From Cohnella pontilimi (lineage in GTDB: Bacteria; Bacillota; Bacilli; Paenibacillales; Paenibacillaceae), in NCBI RefSeq assembly GCF_005049045.1, contig NZ_SUPK01000006.1:62001-126000 (forward strand): a stretch of 64,000 bases of DNA, in the 5' to 3' direction. This document shows positions 35,111-43,821 of the stretch, in pieces. The stretch's first letter is position 1, and each line of letters begins with the position of its first letter. The notes under the pieces were generated by a model that worked only from the letters and a program-made list of their open reading frames with translations, was not told the DNA's origin and did not search any database. A program made the position numbers and the translations under genes.

Positions 35111-35320
35111 ATTCCGCTTCCCCTTTACCGTTTCATGCCTTCAACGTAACACGGCGGTCACCGAAAGCTCACCGAAATCGTTCCGGGAAACCGCGCAATC
35201 TTTTTTTCGGCAGCGAGACGAATGCATTTCGGTCTTTTCGGGAACGGCTTCGGTGTTTGGTTGAAACCGGCATGATATACTGAAATCATTCAGAAAGCCG
35301 CAAAGTTGGGGGAAGCGTTT

Positions 35321-35983
35321 GTGAAACATATTTTATTGGTGGACGACCACCGGACATTCCTGGCCGGCACTTCCATGATTCTCGAGAAGAACGGTTTCCG
35401 CGTCACGGCGGCTTCCAGCGGAGCGGAAGCGCTGAGTCATATGGAGCAATCCTCGTTCGATCTGTTTGTGTTCGATCTGAAGCTGCCGGGCATGAACGGC
35501 TTTGAATTGACGGAAGCCGCCTTGCAACGCTGCCCGGAGGCTACCATCGTCATCTTGACCGGCGAAGACATATCGGAGCATTACGACCGGCTGATCGAGC
35601 TGGGAGCGGCGTGTATTTTGGAAAAGTCAATGGGGGGGCAGGAGTTTATATTCAGCCTCCACCTGGCGATGCAGCAATTGACGGTTCTCCCTCTTCCTCT
35701 CGCCCGGCAATTGAGAACGAAAAATCACCTGTCCGCAAGCCCCGGATCGGAGAGCGGAGACTTGAATCGGTCTTTATCGGACAAAGAACTGAACGTCCTG
35801 AAGCTGATCGCGCAAGGGTACAAAAATAAAGACATTGCGGACCGGCTTTTTATGAGCCAGCGCAATGTCGAATATATGATTTCCCGGTTGTTCGAGAAAC
35901 TGGGCGCAGCCTCCCGGCAAGAAGCGGTGATCAAAGGGATTGAGTTGAAATGGCTGAACCTGATCTCACAGTCGGCCGACTAG
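35321..35983 (+). CDS. LuxR/NarL-family response regulator
   Basis: A 220-aa two-component regulator. The receiver domain has LLVDDHR (acidic pair), the phosphorylation Asp in LFVFDLKLPGMNGFEL (about residue 52), ILTGE and LEKSM (Lys). The C-terminal LuxR helix-turn-helix is LSDKELNVLKLIAQGYKNKD and VEYMISRLFEKLGAASRQEA. GTG at 35321 is the start: GGGGGAA lies about 7 bp upstream and the protein then begins with the receiver. Its 3' end overlaps the facing histidine kinase gene by 4 bp; this is likely the cognate pair. Confidence 0.9.
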   Translation: MKHILLVDDHRTFLAGTSMILEKNGFRVTAASSGAEALSHMEQSSFDLFVFDLKLPGMNGFELTEAALQRCPEATIVILTGEDISEHYDRLIELGAACILEKSMGGQEFIFSLHLAMQQLTVLPLPLARQLRTKNHLSASPGSESGDLNRSLSDKELNVLKLIAQGYKNKDIADRLFMSQRNVEYMISRLFEKLGAASRQEAVIKGIELKWLNLISQSAD

Positions 35984-37923
35984 ACCGGCAAAGTACACCG
36001 GATGTTGACCCCTTGGCCCGGTTCGGATGTCACCGACACTTCGCCGCCCACCATATGGATTCTTTCGGCGATGCCTCTCAATCCGAACCGGTTCTCGGAA
36101 GCGAAATCGGTGCCGGTCTCCATGCCTTTCCCGTCATCCGCATATCGGATTTGCAAGTCTCCCTCCAGTTGCCCGATCTCCAGTACGACCCGTCGGGCTT
36201 CCGAGTGCTTCATCGCATTGTTGATGAGTTCCTGCACGACCCTGTAGACCGCCGTAGACTGCTCGTCGCTAAGGTTTGCGGATAGCGGCAGCGGATGAAA
36301 TTCCAGCAAAAAATCGGCTCGCAATCTCGTTCGTTCCACCAGCTTGGAAACCGCGTGGAGCACGTTTTGGCCGGATAAGAACGACGGCATCAGCTCACGG
36401 CACGTTTCCCGAATCATAAACTCCGCGTTGTCCAATCCGAGCCGGATCCCCTCTTTGTATTCGTCCCATTGCTCGGCCTGCGTTCGGTCCAGCATTCGCC
36501 GGATGTGCAGCAATTCTTGTAAAACTTCGTCATGCAGATCGGAAGCCAGCCGCTTGCGTTCTTTCTCCGCCATTTGCAAAAACAGCTTGGACAGCCAAGG
36601 CGTCCGGCTCGCTTCCCGCTGCTCCATCTCCTTCAACCGGCTCTCCAGCAGCTGAAAATATTCGTAAAAAATTGAAACGTACTTCGACATGAGCGATAAA
36701 GCGAATCGATCCCGTTCACCGAACGAAATCGGACCGCCATTCGCGGACATGACTCCCACATAAAGCCTCGTTTCCCCTGCGCCTCCCGCCGAACCTAATA
36801 CGAGGGAAGAAGTAGCTGTCGCCTCTCCGGCCGGCCGACGTTCCGTATGCATCAACCGTTGAAGCTCCTCCTCAAAAAGGCGGGCATCGTCCCCTTCGTA
36901 TCCGATGGAACCGGTTGTTTCGTTGAACTTCACCAATACAAACCGATGAGGGGTGAAATATTGCCGGCCTTCCTCGATGACACCTTTCTCCCAATCGGCT
37001 GCCCGATAGGCTCGCAGCATTTTGGACAACAACTGATCAAGCCGCTGACGGGTTTCCACTTCCTGCTGCAAGGCGGCGTTTTGGGTCCGGATTTGCTCGC
37101 TGCCGGCCTGATTGTCCTTAAGCGTCTGAACGAAACGGCGGAAAAACATCCTCCCAAAAACGAACAACAGTGCAAGCAAAGCCCAAGCGAACGTATCCTC
37201 CAAGCATTGCTCCCAATACACCATGCGATAACCCAGTCTGTGACCCGCAATTTCTTCCATCAAATCTTTCGCGGGATCCGGCAGCAGGACGATCGCAAAT
37301 AGGAAAAAGCCCGCCGCAATCGACCGGAGTTCGGCTCGTTGCTGCTCTCGGCGCAATAACGTAATGAATTGCCCGACGGATAGCGCCATGTTGGCAAACA
37401 CGTATCCCAAAAACAACCGGTTCAGAACGGCCAACCACACGGTGCCGGCCGACAGAAGCAATGCAGCCGTGATCGTTGCCCAAAGCAAGCCGCCTGCCTG
37501 GAGCAGCGTGCGGGTGACCGGTCTGCTTGTGGTGTTCAACAGGTGTGCGACGAGCGTGAAGGCCAAATATACAATGCCGCATTTGATGGCAAGAGACCCG
37601 TAAGGACTTCCTTGGAATTTTCCAAACAACAACTTCTTGTCGTTCCAATCCCAAAACAGCTGAAGCGATGTAAGAAACGAGATAAAGCCCAGGTAAAGGT
37701 AGCCGCGTTCCCGGGGCAGCACGGCAAACATCGCCCATAAGACGACGGCGAGGAATGCAAACAGCAGGACGAACACGGCGTCGTCCAAGTGCTGGCGTAA
37801 CCGGTTCAACTCTTCCGATGCTCCGCCAAGAGGCCTCATTAAATAATAATTAATCAAGCCGTTCAATCCGAAGAGGGCGAAAGCTGTCCCTGCGACCTTC
37901 GCCCCAGTTTTCAAAGCCGCCAT
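35980..37923 (-). CDS. ComP-like sensor histidine kinase
   Basis: A 647-aa kinase with about eight membrane helices in residues 1-275 (for example VFVLLFAFLAVVLWAMFAVL and ALLALLFVFGRMFFR), a linker with a GAF-like region (about 310-430), and a HisKA_3 dimerisation domain with the phosphorylated His in ASDLHDEVLQELLHIRRML, then the HATPase (N-box VVQELINNAMKHSEAR, G-box DDGKGM, FGLRGIAERI). The polytopic sensor resembles ComP. AAAGGAG precedes ATG at 37923. It is the last gene of the MarR-ABC-ABC operon, 16 bp after the second ABC gene, and tail-to-tail with a LuxR regulator. Ligand unknown. Confidence 0.9.
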   Translation of the reverse strand: MAALKTGAKVAGTAFALFGLNGLINYYLMRPLGGASEELNRLRQHLDDAVFVLLFAFLAVVLWAMFAVLPRERGYLYLGFISFLTSLQLFWDWNDKKLLFGKFQGSPYGSLAIKCGIVYLAFTLVAHLLNTTSRPVTRTLLQAGGLLWATITAALLLSAGTVWLAVLNRLFLGYVFANMALSVGQFITLLRREQQRAELRSIAAGFFLFAIVLLPDPAKDLMEEIAGHRLGYRMVYWEQCLEDTFAWALLALLFVFGRMFFRRFVQTLKDNQAGSEQIRTQNAALQQEVETRQRLDQLLSKMLRAYRAADWEKGVIEEGRQYFTPHRFVLVKFNETTGSIGYEGDDARLFEEELQRLMHTERRPAGEATATSSLVLGSAGGAGETRLYVGVMSANGGPISFGERDRFALSLMSKYVSIFYEYFQLLESRLKEMEQREASRTPWLSKLFLQMAEKERKRLASDLHDEVLQELLHIRRMLDRTQAEQWDEYKEGIRLGLDNAEFMIRETCRELMPSFLSGQNVLHAVSKLVERTRLRADFLLEFHPLPLSANLSDEQSTAVYRVVQELINNAMKHSEARRVVLEIGQLEGDLQIRYADDGKGMETGTDFASENRFGLRGIAERIHMVGGEVSVTSEPGQGVNIRCTLPV

Positions 37924-37939
37924 CGTTTTCTCCTTTTAC

Positions 37940-39832
37940 TCACACCGCTTCCGGCTGTAAATTCACGCCCGCAAACTGGCTGTTGTAAAGATCGGCGTAA
38001 AAACCGCCTTTTTCAAGAAGCTCCTCATGCGAACCTTGTTCGACTACCGCGCCGTCCTTCATGACGAGAATCAAGTCGGCGTCACGGATCGTCGACAGCC
38101 TGTGGGCGATGACGAAGCTCGTTCTTCCGCTCATCAGCTCGCTCATCGCCTTCTGGATATGGATTTCCGTACGTGTATCGACATTGCTTGTCGCTTCGTC
38201 CAGAATAAGTATCGCCGGATCGGCCAGCACCGCGCGGGCGATCGTCAGCAGCTGCTTCTGGCCCTGCGATATATTGGACGCTTCTTCGTTCAAGATCGTA
38301 TCGTACCCGTCCGGCAATGTGCGGATAAAATGATCGGCGTGGGCCGCTATGGCTGCCTGAACGATCTCCTGCTCCGTGGCGCCCTCTCGGCCGTACGCGA
38401 TATTGTCGCGAATTGTGCCGTTAAACAGCCACGTGTCCTGCAGAACCATACCGAACAAGCTGCGCAAATCTCCTCGCTTCATCTTCGTGATGTCTGTCCC
38501 GTCGACTGTAATGGCCCCGCCATTGATTTCATAAAAGCGCATCAGCAGGTTGACCAGCGTTGTTTTGCCGGCCCCTGTCGGTCCAACGATCGCCACCGTT
38601 TGCCCGGAGTGCACCTCGATGTTCAAATCCTCGATGAATGCGGCGTCTTCCTGATAACCGAATTTTACATGTTGGAATGCAATTTCACCTTTCGGAGAAG
38701 CATGGACCTGTGCGGCATGCGCTCCGGCTTCCGGCGCTTCCTCCTGCTCATCCAGAAGCTCGAATACGCGCTCGGCTGATGCGATGGCCGATTGAATGAC
38801 ATTCGCGATATTCGCCGTTTGGGCGATCGGCTGCGTGAATTGTCTTGCGTATTGAATGAACGCCTGAATATCGCCGATGGCGATAGATTGCCTCGTGACC
38901 AGCAACCCGCCTGCCACGCAAATCAACACGAACCCGATATTGCCGATAAAGTTCATGATCGGCATGATGATCCCCGAGACGAATTGGGCCTTCCACCCCG
39001 ACTCGTACAACCGTTCGTTAATCGCGTTGAACCGGTCGGCGGATTGTGCTTCGCGCCCGAACGCTTTCACGATTTTATGACCGGTAAACATCTCTTCGAC
39101 ATGTCCGTTCAGTTCACCGAGCTCTTTTTGCTGTCCTTTGAAATACGTTTGCGAACGCGTCGCGATTTTCTTGATCGCGATAAAGCTCAGCGGCAGCGTC
39201 ACGATCAGGATCAAGGTCAGCAGCGGGCTGATGGTCAGCATCATGACGATGATCCCGATCAGCGTAATGACCGAAGTGATGGCCTGCGTCAAGCTTTGCT
39301 GCAGTGTATTGCTGATATTGTCCATATCGTTGACCGCGCGGCTCATGATCTCCCCATGCGTACGCGAATCGTAAAATTTCAGCGGCAGACGGGCCAGCTT
39401 GCCATTGACCTCGTTTCGCAAAGCGTAAACGGTTTTCTGTGCCACGCCGGCCATGATGTATTGCTGAATGAAGCTGAAAAGTGCACTCAGTAAATATAAT
39501 CCGATCAATACCAAGAGAATTTGCCAAATGCCCGCAAAATCGATACCTGCCCCGGGAATGCCTTTCAGCTTCCCCATCATCCCTTCGAACAGCTTCGTCG
39601 TCACGTTGCCGAGCAGCTTCGGGCTGATGATCCCGAACACCGTACTCAGCACCGCCGTCACAAGTACGGCAAGCAAGCGGAAGCGGTGAGGTCTGAGATA
39701 GCGGAGCAGCCTGCGCAGCGTGCCCTTCGCGTCCTTCGCCTTTTGCCCGGGCATCGCCATGCCGCCGCCGAACGGGCCAAAGCCCGGTCCCATGGGCCTG
39801 CCGCCTTGCGGTTGTCTGCGTTGTTCGCTCAT
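37940..39832 (-). CDS. ABC exporter subunit B (ATPase plus membrane domain)
   Basis: A 630-aa half-transporter. An N-terminal Gly/Pro/Met-rich tail (GGRPMGPGFGPFGGGMAMPG) precedes six helices (about residues 55-340) and an ATPase: Walker A GPTGAGKTTLVN, signature ISQGQKQLLTIAR, Walker B ILILDEATSNVD. It overlaps the partner exporter gene by ATGA, so a heterodimer is expected, like YfiB/YfiC or YknU/YknV drug exporters. ATG at 39832 follows GAGGAGGAG. The MarR gene leads the operon. Confidence 0.93.
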   Translation of the reverse strand: MSEQRRQPQGGRPMGPGFGPFGGGMAMPGQKAKDAKGTLRRLLRYLRPHRFRLLAVLVTAVLSTVFGIISPKLLGNVTTKLFEGMMGKLKGIPGAGIDFAGIWQILLVLIGLYLLSALFSFIQQYIMAGVAQKTVYALRNEVNGKLARLPLKFYDSRTHGEIMSRAVNDMDNISNTLQQSLTQAITSVITLIGIIVMMLTISPLLTLILIVTLPLSFIAIKKIATRSQTYFKGQQKELGELNGHVEEMFTGHKIVKAFGREAQSADRFNAINERLYESGWKAQFVSGIIMPIMNFIGNIGFVLICVAGGLLVTRQSIAIGDIQAFIQYARQFTQPIAQTANIANVIQSAIASAERVFELLDEQEEAPEAGAHAAQVHASPKGEIAFQHVKFGYQEDAAFIEDLNIEVHSGQTVAIVGPTGAGKTTLVNLLMRFYEINGGAITVDGTDITKMKRGDLRSLFGMVLQDTWLFNGTIRDNIAYGREGATEQEIVQAAIAAHADHFIRTLPDGYDTILNEEASNISQGQKQLLTIARAVLADPAILILDEATSNVDTRTEIHIQKAMSELMSGRTSFVIAHRLSTIRDADLILVMKDGAVVEQGSHEELLEKGGFYADLYNSQFAGVNLQPEAV

Positions 39833-41556
39833 GCGATCTCCTCCTCCGTCAATTGTGAGGAAACGATTTCTTGATAGACGCTGCAAGTTTCCAACAGCTC
39901 TTGGTGGCGGCCGATCCCCGCAATCGCCCCATCCTCGAGCACGATGATCCGGTCGGCATCCATGACGGTGCTGACCCGCTGTGCGACGATGAGCATGGCG
40001 GATTCGCGCGTTTCGCTCCGGAGCGCGGCGCGAAGCTTCGCATCGGTTTTGAGGTCAAGCGCGGAGAAGCTGTCGTCGAATAAGTAAATCTCCGGTTTAC
40101 GTACAAGGGCACGGGCAATCGACAGCCGCTGCTTCTGTCCTCCGGATACGTTCGTTCCTCCTTGCGAAATGTCGGAATCAAAGCCTTCGCCCATACGGGT
40201 TATAAACTCCGTCGCCTGCGCCACGTCCGCGGCATGCCTCACCTCTTCATCCGTCGCATCGTCTTTGCCGAAACGGATATTGTCGGCCACGGTACCGGTG
40301 AACAGTACCGCTTTCTGCGGCACGAAGCCGATTTTGGAACGCAGATCTTGCTGCGAGAGCTGGCGTACATCCACGCCGTCGATCCGAATTTGGCCGGCGT
40401 CCACATCGTAAAACCGTGGAATGAGGTGAAGAAGTGTCGACTTGCCCGAGCCGGTGCCTCCGATAATCGCCGTAACCTCGCCGGGCTTCACTCGGAATGA
40501 GATGTCGGAGACGGCCGGCTGCTCGGCGCCCGGATAACGGAACGTCACATTTTCGAATTCGATCAGTCCCCGAACGCCATTCGCCTCTTCCGTTTGCGGA
40601 GCATCCTCAATCACAGGCGCCGTTTCCAGCACATCATGGATACGTACGGCAGACGCCGACGCACGGGGGATCATGACGAACATCATCGACATCATGAGCA
40701 GCGAAAACATAATCTGCATCGCATATTGGATGAACGCCATCAAATCGCCGACCTGCATATGCCCGCTGTCGATTCGCAGCCCGCCGAACCAAACGATCGC
40801 GATCGAAGAGAAGTTGAGCACGAGCATCATGACGGGCATCATGGTTGCCATGATCTGATTCACCCGGACCGCCGTTTCGGTTAAGTCCCCGTTTGCCCTT
40901 TCGAACCGTTTTTTCTCATATTCGATCCGGTTGAAGGCGCGAATGACGCGGATGCCGGCCAATCCTTCGCGCAGCACGAGATTCAGCTTATCGATTTTCA
41001 CTTGCATGGCCTTAAACAGCGGAATGCTCCGGCTCATAATCACATAAATGGCCAGCGCCAGCACCGGCATGACGGCAACAATGACAAGCGAGAGCTCCGC
41101 GTCTTTAGACACCGCCATGATGATGCCCCCGATACACATCATCAACGCCATGACGACCATCCGCAGCATCATCATCGTCACTTGCTGAACCTGCGTAATG
41201 TCGTTGGTGGTTCGTGTAATCAGCGAGGCAGAGCCGAACTTATCGAACTCCTGCAGCGAAAACCGCTCCACATGCGAGAACACTTTGCTCCGGAGCAATT
41301 TACCGAAGCCGGACGACACTTTGGCCGACCAATAGCTGGCCGCAACCGACACGCATACGCCCGCCGCGGCTACGAGCAGCATCCAGCCGCCTATTTGCCA
41401 AATGTAGCCGATATCATTTTGTACGACTCCCTTGTCCACGATATCCGCCATCAGCGTGGGTAAATACAATTCAGAGAGCGATTGTAACAGGATGAGGATC
41501 AAAATGCCGGCAATGGTGAACCGGTACGGTTTTAAAAATCGAAAAAGTTTGATCAA
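39829..41556 (-). CDS. ABC exporter subunit A (ATPase plus membrane domain)
   Basis: A 575-aa half-transporter with six helices (residues about 15-310) and a C-terminal ATPase: Walker A GGTGSGKSTLLH, signature NVSGGQKQRLSIAR, then IYLFDDSFSALD. The Walker B Glu is replaced by Ser here (FDDS), so this subunit carries the degenerate site typical of heterodimeric exporters, while the partner gene keeps DEA. It starts with an ATGA overlap from the MarR gene. Exported compound is unknown. Confidence 0.93.
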   Translation of the reverse strand: MIKLFRFLKPYRFTIAGILILILLQSLSELYLPTLMADIVDKGVVQNDIGYIWQIGGWMLLVAAAGVCVSVAASYWSAKVSSGFGKLLRSKVFSHVERFSLQEFDKFGSASLITRTTNDITQVQQVTMMMLRMVVMALMMCIGGIIMAVSKDAELSLVIVAVMPVLALAIYVIMSRSIPLFKAMQVKIDKLNLVLREGLAGIRVIRAFNRIEYEKKRFERANGDLTETAVRVNQIMATMMPVMMLVLNFSSIAIVWFGGLRIDSGHMQVGDLMAFIQYAMQIMFSLLMMSMMFVMIPRASASAVRIHDVLETAPVIEDAPQTEEANGVRGLIEFENVTFRYPGAEQPAVSDISFRVKPGEVTAIIGGTGSGKSTLLHLIPRFYDVDAGQIRIDGVDVRQLSQQDLRSKIGFVPQKAVLFTGTVADNIRFGKDDATDEEVRHAADVAQATEFITRMGEGFDSDISQGGTNVSGGQKQRLSIARALVRKPEIYLFDDSFSALDLKTDAKLRAALRSETRESAMLIVAQRVSTVMDADRIIVLEDGAIAGIGRHQELLETCSVYQEIVSSQLTEEEIA

Positions 41557-42038
41557 GCCTGCTCGTCTCCTTCCGATTGCCGTCGTTTTCGGCCCGTCTC
41601 GTGAAAATAAGTCATCGTTTCGTCCAGCAGTTGGGCGAACTGCAAGCTTCGCTCTTCACCCAAATGGGCAACTAAGCCGTTAAAGCGGTTTCGCATCGAG
41701 ACAGCGGCTTGACCCGCAATTTGTTGGCCTCGTTCTGTGAGTGTCAAGCGCACGACTCGCCGGTCCTTCTGATCCGCGGCGCGTTCGATCAGCCCTTGGT
41801 CGACAAGCCCGTTAACGAGCTGTGTCACGGTCGGCAGGGTGACGCCAAGTGCCGCGCTGATTTCCGATACCGCGATTCCGTGATCGCTCTCCTTCCCGGC
41901 TCGTTTCAGGCAGAGCAGTACCGCGATTTCGCTCGGCTTGCATCCTTCCGCGTTTCGGCGTTGCCAATCCGTGTTTCTGAACCGCCGGAAGGCTTCAAGC
42001 AGCTTCTGCGCCGCCGGGTGAAATTCGGGCATCAACAT
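41553..42038 (-). CDS. MarR-family transcriptional regulator
   Basis: A 161-aa winged-helix regulator. The recognition region reads EISAALGVTLPTVTQLVNGL (about residues 57-76) and the wing is DQKDRRVVRLTLTERGQQ. It is the first gene of an operon with two ABC exporter genes and a kinase, a very common arrangement for drug-responsive exporters. ATG at 42038 or the nearby ATG at 42032 may be used; GAGGTG precedes both. A palindrome just after its -10 box is a likely operator. Confidence 0.9.
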   Translation of the reverse strand: MLMPEFHPAAQKLLEAFRRFRNTDWQRRNAEGCKPSEIAVLLCLKRAGKESDHGIAVSEISAALGVTLPTVTQLVNGLVDQGLIERAADQKDRRVVRLTLTERGQQIAGQAAVSMRNRFNGLVAHLGEERSLQFAQLLDETMTYFHETGRKRRQSEGDEQA

Positions 42039-42065
42039 TCATCACCTCGTACATCCGTTAATTAG

Positions 42066-42107
42066 TTAGGTAGCCTAAGTATATGCGTATGCGCAGTGGG
42101 CCGTCAA
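42066..42107 (-). promoter_or_regulatory. marR operon promoter with operator palindrome
   Basis: Minus strand TTGACG (42102-42107), an 18-bp spacer and TATACT (42078-42083) form a good housekeeping promoter. The perfect 5-bp inverted repeat TTAGGTAGCCTAA (42066-42078) lies directly after the -10, where a bound MarR would block initiation. Confidence 0.7.
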
Positions 42108-42127
42108 TGCGGAAAATGGGGTGAAAA

Positions 42128-42167
42128 CAAAAAAATCCTTCCTCGTGATCTTGCGTTGAGAAAGGAT
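42128..42167 (-). terminator. Terminator after first tRNA-Leu
   Basis: ATCCTTTCTC and GAGGAAGGAT pair, followed by a TTTTTT run on the minus strand, 13 bp past the tRNA 3' end. Confidence 0.75.
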
Positions 42168-42180
42168 GCTTCTGTATGTA

Positions 42181-42267
42181 TGGTGCGGTCGAGAGGACTC
42201 GAACCTCCACGGCTGTTACACCACTAGAACCTGAATCTAGCGCGTCTGCCAATTCCGCCACGACCGC
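42181..42267 (-). tRNA. tRNA-Leu (CAG), copy 1
   Basis: An 87-nt class II (long variable arm) tRNA. The acceptor stem GCGGTCG pairs with CGACCGC, the T-arm has GGTTCGAGTCC, and the anticodon loop TTCAGGT between CTAGA and TCTAG gives anticodon CAG. The CCA end is encoded. A promoter with TTGACA and TAGTAT spaced 17 bp precedes it, and a terminator follows. It is identical to the gene at 44883-44969. Confidence 0.97.
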
Positions 42268-42302
42268 ATACCGAACGTTGTTTTGCAACGTCAGTGAATA
42301 AA

Positions 42303-42331
42303 ATACTACCATGCTGTGTATGCAGTGTCAA
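42303..42331 (-). promoter_or_regulatory. Promoter of tRNA-Leu copy 1
   Basis: TTGACA (42326-42331), 17-bp spacer, TAGTAT (42303-42308); 35 bp upstream of the mature tRNA 5' end. Confidence 0.8.
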
Positions 42332-42334
42332 ACC

Positions 42335-42381
42335 ACAAAAAATGGCATATCCCCGTCCGGTCTCATACCGGACGGGGATAT
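42335..42381 (-). terminator. Terminator of the c-di-GMP-controlled operon
   Basis: A perfect 15-bp stem, ATATCCCCGTCCGGT / ACCGGACGGGGATAT, with a 5-nt loop, then TTTTTTG on the minus strand. It begins just after the stop of the unknown gene ending at 42385. Confidence 0.9.
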
Positions 42382-42384
42382 TCA

Positions 42385-42861
42385 TTAACGGCATGTATCC
42401 TGCTTCTGGCTGCCGGTATGAAAGGCAGTCTGGCACCAGCGGTGAAACGCCTCGTTCACCGTCTCCCGCTCTTGCTCCGTCGGACTGTCGGTCCCGGCTT
42501 TCCTGATCCGGACACCTCTCTCCTCCAAAGCTTGCAAAATCCAGGCTTCACATTGGCGGGCGAATCGTTCGTAGTCCCCTTGCCAATGTACGTTCATATG
42601 TCTGGCATCCAGATAAAAGCCGATCTCTGCGGCAGGATGATAGCTTTGCTTTTTCACGACCGGGACATTATCCGTCTCCGCAAGCTGACAGAACCACCTT
42701 CCGATCTCCACCCATTGGCGGCGCTCGATGGAATACCGGCCCACCAACGCTTGGCAGACCTTGGTTCCGGCTTCGGTCCGAACGTCCGACCACGACATGA
42801 AACCCGCAATGAGCACACCTGATACAACCGACACTTTTACCCCTTGAATGCTGTCTATCAC
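42385..42861 (-). CDS. Unknown protein, second gene of the c-di-GMP riboswitch operon
   Basis: A predicted 158-aa soluble protein of no family I recognise. It contains short-chain segments such as GRYSIERRQWVEIGRWFCQL and ARHMNVHWQGDYERFARQCE, with many Trp, Arg and Cys. GTG at 42861 is the start, 8 bp behind AGAAGGAG. It begins 30 bp after the stop of the secreted repeat protein gene and ends at a strong terminator, so both are one transcription unit downstream of a c-di-GMP riboswitch. It has no signal peptide, so it may act inside the cell on the partner's expression or processing; that is inference. Confidence 0.75.
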   Translation of the reverse strand: MIDSIQGVKVSVVSGVLIAGFMSWSDVRTEAGTKVCQALVGRYSIERRQWVEIGRWFCQLAETDNVPVVKKQSYHPAAEIGFYLDARHMNVHWQGDYERFARQCEAWILQALEERGVRIRKAGTDSPTEQERETVNEAFHRWCQTAFHTGSQKQDTCR

Positions 42862-42891
42862 GATATACACTCCTTCTCTGATTGAAATGGC

Positions 42892-43773
42892 TTAGAGAAG
42901 AAGGGTATACCGCGGCGGTTCGACCGGAGGCGGCTTCGACCATTGGTTCGTCCCGGACAGACGGGAGCGGTCGTAATACAGCTTCCGATTGCTCGGGGGC
43001 TGAATCAGGACAGACGATGTCAACAAGCCGGGATTGGCGGCAGGCAGCGGACTGCCGGCGCCGGAAGATCCGCCTCCGCCGTTTGCAGCGCCCCTTTCCG
43101 CCATAACCGCGGCTGCGTTTGCCGGCCGCCGGGTATTCAAGGGTTCGGAGGGTATGGGCACGGATTTCGCCACATTCACGATCGGGGCCGTTCTCGAAGT
43201 CACCGCATGGTGGTCCTTTTGGGGAAGGGGCTCGTTCCTTTTCGGAACGGCATCCGACTCCATCGGTTTATCAAGAAGTGTGGAAGGCACTTTCGGCAGC
43301 ATCGCGTGAACCGGTTGAGATTCTGATATCCCGACGGAAGCTGAAGGTATCGGATCGCTTCGTGCGGTAACCGGCTTGTCCGGTGTTTCTTCCTTGACCG
43401 GAGGAGTCTTCGGCAGTTCCGGCTGCTGAGGGATGGCCTCGCTAGGCAGACGGATTTCAGCCGCCGGTGTTTCGACCTGCACCGGACCGATTTCGATTTG
43501 GACGGGAGTCACCTCAATGAGCGGTGAGGATCCATCTATCTGGGGTGTCGACACCTCAATCGCCGGGGTGGTGACCTCCACTAACGGAGTCTCCACTTTG
43601 AGGGAAGGAACTTGCACGTCGACGACCGGAGCCTTGATGTCCGGCAGCAAATCCAACAGGGCGGCCTGCGCTTTGACAGGATGGGCCAGCCAGCCGACAC
43701 AGGCTGCCAACAACAGGGTTCCCAGTCCGAGCAGCCGGAATGCAATCTTATTTCTTATGCGCCTCTGAATCAC
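42892..43773 (-). CDS. Secreted Val/Glu/Pro repeat protein behind a c-di-GMP riboswitch
   Basis: A 293-aa exported protein. The N-terminus has RIRNKIAFRLLGLGTLLLAA and a Cys; this could be a lipobox (LAAC) or a plain signal ending after KAQA near residue 37. Residues about 40-110 consist of short repeats of the form VEV-x-TP-x-IEV (for example VETPLVEVTTPAIEVSTP), a beta-type pattern. The remainder is Pro/Ser/Ala-rich and disordered-looking, with a Gly-rich patch (AANGGGGSSGAGSPL). GGGAGG precedes the GTG at 43773. No domain is recognised. Expression is set by the upstream c-di-GMP-I riboswitch, which suggests a surface, matrix or biofilm role. Confidence 0.7.
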   Translation of the reverse strand: MIQRRIRNKIAFRLLGLGTLLLAACVGWLAHPVKAQAALLDLLPDIKAPVVDVQVPSLKVETPLVEVTTPAIEVSTPQIDGSSPLIEVTPVQIEIGPVQVETPAAEIRLPSEAIPQQPELPKTPPVKEETPDKPVTARSDPIPSASVGISESQPVHAMLPKVPSTLLDKPMESDAVPKRNEPLPQKDHHAVTSRTAPIVNVAKSVPIPSEPLNTRRPANAAAVMAERGAANGGGGSSGAGSPLPAANPGLLTSSVLIQPPSNRKLYYDRSRLSGTNQWSKPPPVEPPRYTLLL

Positions 43774-43821
43774 GCGACTTCACACCTCCCCCCCGATTCT
43801 CCGAGGCAGATGATTTGGGAG

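Noticed and set aside
41002..41463. His-rich frame opposite the ABC exporter gene
   Set aside because: The His-rich look comes from reading ATG/GTG-rich membrane-protein codons in antisense; no Shine-Dalgarno site.
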